This document shows, in pieces, positions 41,945 to 50,089 of a stretch of 54,010 bases of DNA. The notes under the pieces are model-generated. The model was not told the origin of the DNA and made no database searches. It saw only the letters and a program-made list of their open reading frames with translations. Source of the stretch: an uncultured Collinsella sp. Its GTDB lineage: Bacteria > Actinomycetota > Coriobacteriia > Coriobacteriales > Coriobacteriaceae. A program made the position numbers and the translations under genes. Location of the stretch: positions 1-54,010 of the forward strand of contig USAX01000003.1 of the NCBI GenBank assembly GCA_900552705.1. Direction: 5' to 3'. How positions within the stretch are numbered: the first letter of the stretch is position 1; each line of letters begins with the position of its first letter.

Positions 41945-42442
41945 ATGGCTAAAGATTCCAGCTTCGACGTCGTGTCCGAGGTCAATATGCAAGAGGTCGA
42001 CAACGCCTTCCAGCAGACCACGCGCGAGATTTCCCAGCGCTATGACCTGAAGGATTCCGGCGCCACGATTGAGCTTTCGAAGGGCGACAAGCTCTTTACG
42101 ATCAACGCCCCGGCCGACTTTGTCTCCAAGCAGATCATCGATGTCCTGAGCTCCAAGCTCATCAAGCGCGGCATCGACCTCAAGGCTGTTTCGTGGGATG
42201 CTCCGCAGGCGGCATCGGGCGGCACCGTGCGCGTGCTCGGCCATATCGTCGAGGGTATCGACCAGGCGACCGCCAAGAAGATCAACAAGGACATCAAGGA
42301 CCAAAAGCTCAAGGTCAAGGTGACCATCGAAGCTGACAAGCTGCGTGTTTCCTCTGCTTCGAAGGACGCGTTGCAGACCGTGATTCAGTTCCTGCGCGAC
42401 CAGGACTACGGCCAGCCGCTGCAGTTCACCAACTACCGCTAA
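41945..42442 (+). CDS. yajQ: YajQ-family nucleotide-binding protein
   Basis: The 165-residue protein starts AKDSSFDVVSEVNMQEVDNA and follows the YajQ/UPF0234 pattern with two ferredoxin-like halves and the SWDAPQAASGGTVR centre. Family members bind nucleotides, and a Xanthomonas homologue binds c-di-GMP. The function here is unknown. GAAAGGAAA precedes the ATG. Confidence 0.92.
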   Translation: MAKDSSFDVVSEVNMQEVDNAFQQTTREISQRYDLKDSGATIELSKGDKLFTINAPADFVSKQIIDVLSSKLIKRGIDLKAVSWDAPQAASGGTVRVLGHIVEGIDQATAKKINKDIKDQKLKVKVTIEADKLRVSSASKDALQTVIQFLRDQDYGQPLQFTNYR

Positions 42443-42469
42443 TATCATTCGAAAGGACCGCTCTCCAAC

Positions 42470-43819
42470 ATGGATACACCGTTGGGCTCCGTGCTCTACA
42501 TCACCCTCGGGTGCGCCAAGAACGAGGTCGATACCGACCGCATGCGTTCTCTTTTGACCGCCGCAGGCTACGAGGAGGCATTCGACCCGCAGGAGGCCGA
42601 TATCGCCATCGTCAATACGTGCTCGTTCCTCGCCTCCGCAACGTCCGAGAGCATCGAGACCACGCTCGAGCTCGCCAACGAGGTGCAGGACGGCGTTCGT
42701 TCTTGCCCCATCGTCATGTGCGGCTGTGTGCCGTCGCGCTATGGCGACGACCTGCCTGACGAGCTGCCCGAGGTCGCTGCCTTTGTGAAGGCCGACGAGG
42801 AAGACGGCATCGTGGCAGTCATCGATGGCGTGCTGGGTGTCGAGCGTGAGATCGCGGCCTATATCCCTCAGGTCAAGCGTACCGTCGAGGGTGCCGTTGC
42901 CTACGTCAAGATTTCCGATGGCTGCAATCGTTTTTGCAGCTTCTGCATGATCCCCTATATTCGCGGTCGTTATCACTCGCGCAATGCCGAGAGCATTATC
43001 TCCGAGGTGCGCGACCTGGTTGCCGGTGGCGTGCGCGAGATCGTGCTGATCGGCCAGGACACGGGCATCTGGGGCACCGACTTTGCGGATGAGGACGTCG
43101 CCGAGGGCTCGCCGCGCAATTTGGCGCAGCTGCTGCGTGCCGTCGCCGAGGCCGTGCGCCCGCAGAACGTCTGGGTCCGCGTGCTCTACCTGCAGCCCGA
43201 GGGCATGACCGATGAGCTCATCGAGACGATTCGCGATACGCCCGAGGTGCTTCCCTATATCGATATCCCCGTGCAGCACAGCGACGCGCGCATTCTCAAG
43301 GCTATGCGCCGTTCTGGTTCGCGCCAGGAGCTCGAGGACCTGTTCCGCGATCTGCGTGAGCGTATCCCCGGCATCGTGATCCGTTCCACGGCCATGGTCG
43401 GCTTCCCGACCGAGACCGACGACGAGTTCCGCGACCTTATCGACTTTATGGACACCGTCGGCTTTGACTACACGAGCGTCTTTGCCTACTCGCAGGAGGA
43501 GGGCAGCCTGGCCGCTAAGATGGAGGGTCAGGTCGACGAAGAGGTCAAGCTCGAGCGCGCCCAGGAGGCCATGGACCTGGCTGAGTCGCTCGGTTTTGCC
43601 GCCACCGCCGCACATGTGGGCGAGCGCGCCCAGGTGATCGTCGACGGTATCGAAGAAACCGAGGACGGCGCCGAGCTGATCGGCCATGCCTGGTTCCAGG
43701 CGCCCGATTCCGATGGCGCGGTGCATCTGGACGCCAGCGAGGCGTCCGTGGGTGATATTCTGACCGTCGAGTTTACCGATAGCTTCTGCTATGAGCTTAT
43801 CGGACATGTTGTGGAGTAG
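42470..43819 (+). CDS. rimO: Ribosomal protein S12 methylthiotransferase RimO
   Basis: RimO methylthiolates an Asp of ribosomal protein S12. The 449-residue radical SAM enzyme has the UPF0004 cysteines (LGCAKNEVDTDRM, VNTCSFLASA, MCGCVPSRY), the radical SAM motif DGCNRFCSFCMIPYIRG and a C-terminal TRAM domain. The LGCAKNxVD and NTCxF motifs separate it from MiaB and MtaB. It is followed by pgsA and pncC, the well-known rimO-pgsA-cinA-recA series of actinobacteria and firmicutes. Confidence 0.95.
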   Translation: MDTPLGSVLYITLGCAKNEVDTDRMRSLLTAAGYEEAFDPQEADIAIVNTCSFLASATSESIETTLELANEVQDGVRSCPIVMCGCVPSRYGDDLPDELPEVAAFVKADEEDGIVAVIDGVLGVEREIAAYIPQVKRTVEGAVAYVKISDGCNRFCSFCMIPYIRGRYHSRNAESIISEVRDLVAGGVREIVLIGQDTGIWGTDFADEDVAEGSPRNLAQLLRAVAEAVRPQNVWVRVLYLQPEGMTDELIETIRDTPEVLPYIDIPVQHSDARILKAMRRSGSRQELEDLFRDLRERIPGIVIRSTAMVGFPTETDDEFRDLIDFMDTVGFDYTSVFAYSQEEGSLAAKMEGQVDEEVKLERAQEAMDLAESLGFAATAAHVGERAQVIVDGIEETEDGAELIGHAWFQAPDSDGAVHLDASEASVGDILTVEFTDSFCYELIGHVVE

Positions 43820-43828
43820 GAGAGCGTC

Positions 43829-44467
43829 GTGGCAAACGAGAGCAATAAGGAACTGACGAGTGTTTGGACGCCCGCCAACATCGTGACGTGCGTTCGCATC
43901 GTCTTTATCCCGGTGTTCATGATCGTGTCGGCGCTTTCTCACACGAGTGTTGCCGGTACAGACTGGAGCACATTCGACGGCCCGCTCGCCGCCGCTGCCT
44001 TCATTCTGTATGTGATCCTGTCGTGCACCGATAAGGTCGACGGCTACCTGGCGCGCTCGCGCAACGAGATTACCGATTTCGGTAAGTTCTTGGACCCCAT
44101 CGCCGATAAGCTGCTCGTGTTCTCGGCCTTGCTGCTGTTCTTGGACTTTGGCACCGTGACGGTTTGGTCCGTGTTCATCATCTTGTTCCGCGAGCTGTTG
44201 GTAAGCGCCCTGCGCATGGTTGCGAGTGCCGCCGGCGTGGTCGTTGCCGCCGATAAGCTTGGCAAGTACAAGACGGCGACCACGATGGTCTCCATCTGCG
44301 GTTACCTGTGCGTCTTTGCGATGGCCGGCTTGCACCTTGGCCCGCTGGCGCTGACGCTCGGCATCTACTCGGTGTCGCGCTTCCTGTACGCCGTTGCCGT
44401 TGTCCTGACCGTTATCTCGGGCGCCCAATACTTCTGGAACTGCCGCAAGATCGTCTTTTCGATCTAG
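43829..44467 (+). CDS. pgsA: CDP-diacylglycerol-glycerol-3-phosphate 3-phosphatidyltransferase
   Basis: PgsA makes phosphatidylglycerophosphate, the first step to phosphatidylglycerol. The 212-residue membrane protein has about five helices and the CDP-alcohol motif DKVDGYLARSR followed by GKFLDPIADK (D-x2-DG-x2-AR-x8-G-x3-D-x3-D). It starts with GTG at 43829 after GGAG. Confidence 0.94.
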   Translation: MANESNKELTSVWTPANIVTCVRIVFIPVFMIVSALSHTSVAGTDWSTFDGPLAAAAFILYVILSCTDKVDGYLARSRNEITDFGKFLDPIADKLLVFSALLLFLDFGTVTVWSVFIILFRELLVSALRMVASAAGVVVAADKLGKYKTATTMVSICGYLCVFAMAGLHLGPLALTLGIYSVSRFLYAVAVVLTVISGAQYFWNCRKIVFSI

Positions 44468-44473
44468 GTCCTG

Positions 44474-45010
44474 GTGGGTATGACGGACTCTTTTGATCAG
44501 ATTTCCGCACATAACGAGGAGCTGGCGCGTCATATTGTCGAGCGCGCGAGCGCTCGGGGCGTGACGGTTTCGACGGCTGAGTCGCTGACAGCAGGTATGA
44601 TCGCCTCGACGATTGCCGATATCCCGGGCGCCTCGGTGGTGCTGCGTGGCGGTGCGGTGACCTACTGCGATGAGATCAAGCATCGCGTTCTGGGTGTTGA
44701 TCAGGAGACGCTCGACCGCTATACCGCGGTGTCGCATCAGACCGCGCACGAGATGGCGGCGGGTTCGCTGGAGCTGTACCAGAGCGATATTGCAGTGAGC
44801 GCAACGGGTTATGCCGGCCCCGGCGGCGGCACTGAGGACGATCCGGCTGGCACTTTCTATATTGGCTGGGCGTATCGCGCGGCTGATGGGGAAGTGCCGG
44901 TCGTGGACTCTGTGCGCTGCCACTATGAGGGCGACCGTTCGTGTGTTCGTGCCCATGCGGTCGCGGAGGCATTGGGACGCATTGCCCTTGTGCTCAACTC
45001 TATGGAATAG
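44474..45010 (+). CDS. pncC: Nicotinamide-nucleotide amidohydrolase (CinA C-terminal domain)
   Basis: The 178-residue protein is a stand-alone CinA C-terminal domain, which deamidates NMN in NAD recycling. Motifs are STAESLTAGMIAS, the RGGAVTYCDEIKHRVLGV segment, and SATGYAGPGGGTEDDPAGT. The N-terminal MoCF domain of full CinA is absent. A GTG at 44474 is used (AGG five bases before it), though an ATG at 44480 is also possible. Its place before recA is typical and is the reason for the competence-damage name. Confidence 0.9.
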   Translation: MGMTDSFDQISAHNEELARHIVERASARGVTVSTAESLTAGMIASTIADIPGASVVLRGGAVTYCDEIKHRVLGVDQETLDRYTAVSHQTAHEMAAGSLELYQSDIAVSATGYAGPGGGTEDDPAGTFYIGWAYRAADGEVPVVDSVRCHYEGDRSCVRAHAVAEALGRIALVLNSME

Positions 45011-45020
45011 ACGTGTTTTC

Positions 45021-45042
45021 AGGGGCCTTAGGGCCCCTTAAT
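45021..45042 (+). terminator. Weak terminator after pncC
   Basis: AGGGGCC (45021-45027) pairs with GGCCCCT (45032-45038) around TTAG, followed by TAATTG. A wider alternative pairs CAGGGG (45020-45025) with CCCCTG (45057-45062). Confidence 0.5.
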
Positions 45043-45138
45043 TGTGGAGATAGGGACCCCTGACGAATTTAGCGTTTGCGCTGGTTATAGGTGTATTCTT
45101 GCCTTCCTTGTTCTTATTCGGCCCTTTGTGGTCAAGCA

Positions 45139-45178
45139 TTTGGTCAGTGTTTGGTCGGCGTTTGGTTGGGTTTTGGAA
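45139..45178 (+). promoter_or_regulatory. Four 11-nt spaced TTTGG repeats upstream of recA
   Basis: TTTGGTC (45139), TTTGGTC (45150), TTTGGTT (45161) and TTTGGAA (45172) start exactly 11 nt apart, one helical turn. They lie just upstream of the recA -35 box, on one face of the DNA, as for an activator. The same heptamer pair occurs upstream of comEA. Confidence 0.6.
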
Positions 45179-45208
45179 AGACTGCCTGCATATGATTGGC
45201 CTGAACGG

Positions 45209-45237
45209 TTGACCACGAACAGCCGTTCGTTTATTAT
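45209..45237 (+). promoter_or_regulatory. recA promoter with LexA (SOS) box
   Basis: TTGACC (45209-45214) and TATTAT (45232-45237) are spaced by exactly 17 bases. In the spacer lies ACGAACAGCCGTTCGT (45215-45230), whose core CGAAC-n4-GTTCG (45216-45229) is a perfect match to the Gram-positive LexA box. Bound LexA would cover the promoter, so recA should be DNA-damage induced. Confidence 0.88.
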
Positions 45238-45267
45238 CGATGCAGGTTGTTAAGAGGAGGGCTATTC

Positions 45268-46416
45268 ATGGCCAAGAATTCAGGTCCCGTACGTACCGTT
45301 CATGCTCGCACGACGGGTAAAGAGCGCGATGAGATGATCGCCACCACCAAGGCCGAGATCGAGAAGAAGTTCGGTCAAGGCTCCATCATGAGGTATGGTG
45401 ACGGCGGCCCCGAGCTTGAGGTTGAGGCCATCCCCACGGGCGCTCTGGCACTCGATGCCGCTCTGGGTATCGGCGGTGTGCCGCGCGGCCGTATCGTCGA
45501 GATTTACGGTCCTGAGTCCTCCGGTAAGACGACGCTTTCGCTCGAGATCCTGGCCGAAGCCCAGGCAATGGGTGGCGTGGTGGCATTTATCGATGCCGAG
45601 CACGCGCTCGATCCCACGTATGCCGCGCGCATTGGCGTGGATATCGACGAGGTACTGATTTCCCAGCCTGATACGGGTGAGCAGGCGCTCGAGATTGTTG
45701 ACATGCTCGTGCGTTCCGGCGCCATCGATGCCATCGTCGTCGACTCCGTCGCCGCGCTGACCCCGCGTGCCGAGATCGAGGGAGAGATCGGCGATACCAC
45801 GGTCGGATTGCAAGCTCGTCTGATGAGTCAGGCGCTCCGCAAGCTCGCCGGCTCGCTGTCCAAGTCCAACACGACATGCATCTTCATTAACCAGCTGCGA
45901 GAGAAGATCGGCGTCATGTTCGGCAACCCCGAGACCACGACGGGCGGCCGCGCCCTTAAGTTCTTCTCTTCGGTGCGTATCGACATTCGCCGCATCGACA
46001 GCATTAAGCTTAAGGATGAGGTTATCGGTAACCGCGTGCGCGCCAAGGTCGTTAAGAACAAGGTGGCAGCTCCGTTCCGTTCTGCTGAGTTCGACATTAT
46101 GTACGGTACGGGCATCTCTAAGGAGGGCTCGATTCTGGACATGGCTGTCGAGTGCGGCATTTGCAAGAAGATGGGCTCCTGGTTTGCCTATGGCGAGGAC
46201 AAGCTCGGCAACGGTCGCGAGGCCGCCAAGGCGTTCCTGCGCGAACACCCCGATTGCGCCGACGAGATTGAGCATAAGGTCCGCCTTGCCTGCGGGCTTG
46301 AGTTTGATGACGATGCTCCGTCCGAGGTCGAGCTGACCGATCAGCCTGCGCCTGAGGAGTTTGACGAGCTTTACGCCATCGATGGTTCCGCCATGCTCGA
46401 TGATGACGACGAGTAG
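45268..46416 (+). CDS. recA: Recombinase RecA
   Basis: RecA forms filaments on single-stranded DNA for strand exchange and triggers LexA self-cleavage. The 382-residue product starts MAKNSGPVRTVHA from the ATG at 45268 with GAGGAGGG upstream. Motifs are the Walker A GPESSGKTTL, FIDAEHALDPTYA, VVDSVAALTPRAE, L1 and L2 regions (FINQLREKIGVMFGNPETTTGG), and an acidic C-terminus. It starts 31 bases after the -10 box and is followed by recX. Confidence 0.98.
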   Translation: MAKNSGPVRTVHARTTGKERDEMIATTKAEIEKKFGQGSIMRYGDGGPELEVEAIPTGALALDAALGIGGVPRGRIVEIYGPESSGKTTLSLEILAEAQAMGGVVAFIDAEHALDPTYAARIGVDIDEVLISQPDTGEQALEIVDMLVRSGAIDAIVVDSVAALTPRAEIEGEIGDTTVGLQARLMSQALRKLAGSLSKSNTTCIFINQLREKIGVMFGNPETTTGGRALKFFSSVRIDIRRIDSIKLKDEVIGNRVRAKVVKNKVAAPFRSAEFDIMYGTGISKEGSILDMAVECGICKKMGSWFAYGEDKLGNGREAAKAFLREHPDCADEIEHKVRLACGLEFDDDAPSEVELTDQPAPEEFDELYAIDGSAMLDDDDE

Positions 46417-46427
46417 CGGTTACGCTC

Positions 46428-47120
46428 ATGTCGTATACGGTGACCGAGGCCACGGTCGTCTTTCCCGATAAGAAGGCGGCCTCCTCGTTCTCGAGCGGGT
46501 ATGCGTCCAAAAAGCCTTGCGCACATATCGATTGTGAGCTTGAGGGCGGTTTTGAGCGGTCCATTTGGATTCCCGTGCGGGTCGCGCGCCTGTATGTCAA
46601 AAATCGCCCCGATCTTCCCTGTGATTGGGATAACTTTCGTGAAGCGGTGCAGCTCATCGAGCGTAAATGTGCACTTACCATGGTGACCGAGATGCTATCG
46701 CGACGCGACCATGCGACGGGTGAGGTCCGTGACAAGCTGGCTCGCTACGGCTTTCGCCAGTCCGCGATCGATTTCGCCGTCGAGCGCGCCACCGAGTATC
46801 GCTTTTTAGACGAGAACCGCTTTTGCTCGTACTTTATCGAGGAACGCAAGCGGCGCGGTTGGGGACAGCGTAAAATCGAGACCGAGCTCAAGCGCCGTCA
46901 TGTCGTGCTCGATGACATTCCCGGTTATCCCGAGGATTATTTTGCCGTCGAAGACGATTTGGCGCGTGCGTCAGCCCTGCTCGCCAAGCGGCGTGTTCCA
47001 GAGACGCGCGGATTCGAAAAACTGGTTCGGTTTTTGATGGGCAAGGGCTTCTCGTATCACATCGCCGCCGATGCCGTTAAGGCACGTCTTAATGCCGAAC
47101 GCGAGGAATGTGCGGTTTAG
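46428..47120 (+). CDS. recX: Regulatory protein RecX
   Basis: RecX caps RecA filaments and limits recombination. The 230-residue protein has the repeated three-helix units, seen from about residue 75 (ALTMVTEMLSRRDHATGEV, then KLARYGFRQSAIDFAVE, FIEERKRRGWGQRKIETELKRR). It starts 11 bases after recA, so it shares the SOS promoter. The N-terminal 70 residues are an extension of lineage type. Confidence 0.9.
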   Translation: MSYTVTEATVVFPDKKAASSFSSGYASKKPCAHIDCELEGGFERSIWIPVRVARLYVKNRPDLPCDWDNFREAVQLIERKCALTMVTEMLSRRDHATGEVRDKLARYGFRQSAIDFAVERATEYRFLDENRFCSYFIEERKRRGWGQRKIETELKRRHVVLDDIPGYPEDYFAVEDDLARASALLAKRRVPETRGFEKLVRFLMGKGFSYHIAADAVKARLNAEREECAV

Positions 47121-47182
47121 GCGTATGCGTTTTGTGGCCCTGCCGTTCACCGCGTTTTAGCCGCCGTGCTGGGGCCATTTAT

Positions 47183-47211
47183 TTGACAGTTGTTGTGGTT
47201 CAACGTACGAT
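47183..47211 (+). promoter_or_regulatory. Promoter of rny
   Basis: TTGACA (47183-47188) and TACGAT (47206-47211) are spaced by 17 bases, the best sigma-70-type promoter in the window. It lies about 170 bases before the rny start, so the 5' UTR is long. Confidence 0.75.
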
Positions 47212-47316
47212 AAACACTGTCATTTGCTTTGTGATATGTGCTCATCTGTGATGAGTTTGTTTATATGTTTATCTGTATCCGACCCGCATAAGCTGCGCCC
47301 ATATTACTCAAATGTC

Positions 47317-47349
47317 GCGAGCCGTTCGTAAGGACGGTTCGCTTTGTTG
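47317..47349 (+). promoter_or_regulatory. Terminator-like hairpin in the rny leader
   Basis: GCGAGCCGT (47317-47325) pairs with ACGGTTCGC (47334-47342, one G-U) and is followed by TTTGTTG. It lies between the promoter and the ribosome site (AAAAGGAG, 47365-47372), so it may act as an attenuator or as a self-cleavage control element. Confidence 0.5.
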
Positions 47350-47377
47350 TGTAACGAATCCATAAAAAGGAGTGAGC

Positions 47378-48928
47378 ATGCCTATTATCGCAGCGCTCGT
47401 TGGCATCGTTTTGGGTGCCATCGCCGCCATTGCCTACATGCGCACCGCCAAGCAGGGTAGTCTTCACGAGGCCGACGAAAAAATCCAGTCGGCACACGCA
47501 CAGGCTGAGTCCCTGATCGGTGATGCTAAGCGTCAGGCCGAGACCCTCAAAAAAGAGGCTCTGCTCGAGGCTAAAGAGGAGATCATCAAGAACAAGCAGG
47601 CCGCTGAGGCCGAGGACAAGCAGCGTAAGAACGAGATTCGTACGCTCGAGAACCGCGTGATGCAGCGCGAGGAATCTCTCGATCGCCGCAACGACGCTCT
47701 CGACAAGCGCGAGCATCAGCTGTCCAGCCAGGCCGGTCAGGTCGAGAAGCGCTCCCGTGAGCTCGAGGAGCTCTGCGCAAAGCAGACCTCCGAGCTCGAG
47801 CGTATCGCCGACCTTACCCGCGAGGACGCGCACAAGGAGCTCCTTGATAAGGTTCGCGGCGAGGTCACCCACGAGGCCGCCACGATCATTCGCGAGTCTG
47901 AGCAGCAGGTTCGCGCCGAGTGCCACAAGACCGCCCAGGAGATTCTGTCTCTGGCGATTCAGCGCTGCGCTGCCGATCACACTGCCGAGGTCACCGTTAC
48001 CTCCGTGCACATTCCCTCTGATGACCTCAAAGGCCGTATCATCGGTCGCGAGGGTCGCAACATCCGGACCTTCGAGCAGGTTTCCGGCGTCAACCTCGTG
48101 ATCGACGACACGCCCGAGACCGTCGTTCTTTCGAGCTTCGACCCGGTCCGTCGTGAGACCGCCCGCGTCGCCCTCGAGAACCTCATCGCCGACGGCCGCA
48201 TTCACCCTGCCCGTATCGAGGAGATGTATCACAAGGCCGCCGACCTGGTTCAGCAGCGCGTGCGCGAGGCTGGCGAGCAGGCTGCCTTCGATACCGGCAT
48301 CCACGATCTGCACCCCGAGATCGTCAAGACCCTTGGTGCCCTGCGCTACCGTACCTCGTTTGGTCAGAACGTGCTTCAGCATTCCCTCGAGGTCTCTGAT
48401 CTGTGCGGCGTGATGGCTTCCGAGCTTGGCCTGGACGTTGTGACCGCCAAGCGCGCCGGCCTGCTTCATGACCTGGGCAAGGCAATCGACCACGACGTCG
48501 AGGGCCCGCATGCCGTCATCGGCGCCGAGCTTGCCCGCCGTTATGGCGAGAAGCCCGTTATCGTCCACGCTATTGAGGCTCACCATGCCGATGTCGACCC
48601 CAACACGGTGCTCGATGTCCTGGTGCAGGCCGCCGATGCTGTCTCTGCCTCTCGCCCCGGTGCCCGTCGCGAGTCTGCCGAGAACTACATCAAGCGTCTT
48701 GAGAAGCTTGAGGAGATCGCCAACTCCCATGACGGCGTCGAACGTACCTATGCCATGCAGGCCGGTCGCGAGGTCCACGTCATGGTCCAGCCGGACAAGA
48801 TCTCCGATGCCCAGTCCACGGTCCTGGCTCACGATATCGCCCATCAGATCGAGGAAGAGATGGAGTATCCCGGTCAGGTGCGCGTCGTCGTGATTCGCGA
48901 GAGCCGCGCTGTCGATATCGCTAAATAA
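47378..48928 (+). CDS. rny: Ribonuclease Y
   Basis: RNase Y is the membrane-anchored endonuclease that starts mRNA decay in many Gram-positives. The 516-residue product has an N-terminal membrane helix (PIIAALVGIVLGAIAAIAY), a long charged coiled coil (about 25-200), a KH domain (GRIIGREGRNIRTFE) and an HD domain with HSLEVSDLCG and LLHDLGKAID. The ATG at 47378 is chosen because AAAAGGAG precedes it. It is followed at one base by a GHKL-type gene. Confidence 0.95.
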   Translation: MPIIAALVGIVLGAIAAIAYMRTAKQGSLHEADEKIQSAHAQAESLIGDAKRQAETLKKEALLEAKEEIIKNKQAAEAEDKQRKNEIRTLENRVMQREESLDRRNDALDKREHQLSSQAGQVEKRSRELEELCAKQTSELERIADLTREDAHKELLDKVRGEVTHEAATIIRESEQQVRAECHKTAQEILSLAIQRCAADHTAEVTVTSVHIPSDDLKGRIIGREGRNIRTFEQVSGVNLVIDDTPETVVLSSFDPVRRETARVALENLIADGRIHPARIEEMYHKAADLVQQRVREAGEQAAFDTGIHDLHPEIVKTLGALRYRTSFGQNVLQHSLEVSDLCGVMASELGLDVVTAKRAGLLHDLGKAIDHDVEGPHAVIGAELARRYGEKPVIVHAIEAHHADVDPNTVLDVLVQAADAVSASRPGARRESAENYIKRLEKLEEIANSHDGVERTYAMQAGREVHVMVQPDKISDAQSTVLAHDIAHQIEEEMEYPGQVRVVVIRESRAVDIAK

Positions 48929-48929
48929 C

Positions 48930-50015
48930 ATGAGCGACGCGAACGAGCTCATCTCATTTATCGCGTCGATGTCGGGGGAGGGCAACCTTCGCGTCGAGGA
49001 GAACCTTGGCGAGGGGTATGTCCGTCTCCGCGTTTCGGAGGCCGAGCGGCGCCAGGCTAAGCACGACATTCAGCATGTCGAGGACATCGTCATCGAAATG
49101 CTCCGTAATGCTCGCGATGCCGGCGCCGACAAGGTCTATCTCGCCACGACCAAGGAAGATGGCGTCCGCACGCTTGTCTTTCTGGATAACGGTTCGGGCG
49201 TTCCGCAGGATATGCAAGAGCGAATCTTCGATGCCCGCGTTACCTCCAAGCTCGAGAGCATGAAGATGGACCGTTGGGGCGTTCACGGCCGTGGCATGGC
49301 ATTGTTTTCGATCAAGCAGAACACCGATGAGGCCCGTGTGGTCACGTCCGGTGTCGATCTTGGTTCAGCCTTTAAGGTGAGCGTCGCGGCCGACCGCCTC
49401 AGTGAGCGTGCCGATCAGTCCAGCTGGCCCCAGGCCGTCAAGGATGAGGACGGACGTTATGTCTGTGCTCGCGGTCCGCATAATATTATCCGCGCTGCTT
49501 GTGAGTTTGCGCTCGAGGAGTTGCGTGGTTGCGATGTCTATCTTGGTTCTCCGTCTGAGATTGCCGCGACCCTTTATGCTCAGGCGTCAAGCCGGCTCGA
49601 TACGTCTCGTCTCCTGTTCATTGATGACGAGAGCGAGCTTCCGGTTGTCGATCGTTTAGGCCTTGCTTCTGATGCCGAGGACTTTATCCGTATCTGTTCG
49701 GGTTTGGGTCTTGAGATGTCCGAGCGCACGGCCCATCGCATTTTGGCAGGGCAGATTAAGCCCGTTCGCGGTGTGACCGCGCGTCTGCTGCGCGAGCGTG
49801 ATTCGTCCTCGCATGCGCCGGCTCCTGTCGATCTCGCGAAGGATCGTCGCGGGCTACGTATTGCCAAGGATGACATGGCACAGTTTTCGCGTGCTGTGGA
49901 GCGCGACTTTAATGACCTTGCTGCCCGGTACTATCTCAACCTTTGCGGCGACCCAAAGATTCGTGTTTCGCGTGATCGAATCACCGTGACCTTTGATCTT
50001 GCCAAAGAGGAATAG
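48930..50015 (+). CDS. GHKL-fold ATPase of unknown function
   Basis: The 361-residue protein has a GHKL ATP-binding domain (about residues 45-170). The N box is IVIEMLRNARDAGADK, with Glu56 and Asn60. The G1 box is DNGSGVP (86-92), a lid follows, and the G2 box is GVHGRGMALF. There is no histidine-kinase dimerisation domain, receiver or membrane segment, so it is not a standard sensor kinase. The part after 170 is helical and includes an HTH-like stretch (ERTAHRILAGQI) before a final beta-rich end. It could be Hsp90/MutL-like or anti-sigma-like in mechanism; no partner is visible. In Bacillus ymdB fills this place between rny and spoVS, so it is a positional replacement. It starts one base after rny. 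Confidence 0.75.
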   Translation: MSDANELISFIASMSGEGNLRVEENLGEGYVRLRVSEAERRQAKHDIQHVEDIVIEMLRNARDAGADKVYLATTKEDGVRTLVFLDNGSGVPQDMQERIFDARVTSKLESMKMDRWGVHGRGMALFSIKQNTDEARVVTSGVDLGSAFKVSVAADRLSERADQSSWPQAVKDEDGRYVCARGPHNIIRAACEFALEELRGCDVYLGSPSEIAATLYAQASSRLDTSRLLFIDDESELPVVDRLGLASDAEDFIRICSGLGLEMSERTAHRILAGQIKPVRGVTARLLRERDSSSHAPAPVDLAKDRRGLRIAKDDMAQFSRAVERDFNDLAARYYLNLCGDPKIRVSRDRITVTFDLAKEE

Positions 50016-50021
50016 TGCCTT

Positions 50022-50039
50022 TACCGAGTCCACTCGGTA
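50022..50039. promoter_or_regulatory. Operator-like palindrome upstream of spoVS
   Basis: TACCGAGT (50022-50029) and ACTCGGTA (50032-50039) form a perfect palindrome with a 2-nt centre. It begins seven bases after the preceding stop and is directly followed by a possible -10 (TACAGT, 50043-50048). It may be a repressor site or, less likely, a short hairpin. Confidence 0.5.
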
Positions 50040-50089
50040 CGATACAGTTATTGCAGTTAAAACGTACTTTTAAATGCAGGAGTTTCTTC

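Noticed and set aside
41915..44956. A 1013-codon open frame on the minus strand across yajQ, rimO, pgsA and pncC
   Set aside because: It is antisense to four well-recognised genes. Its translation is low-complexity His/Asp/Gly/Leu-rich text, as expected from GC-rich third positions, and it has no family signature.
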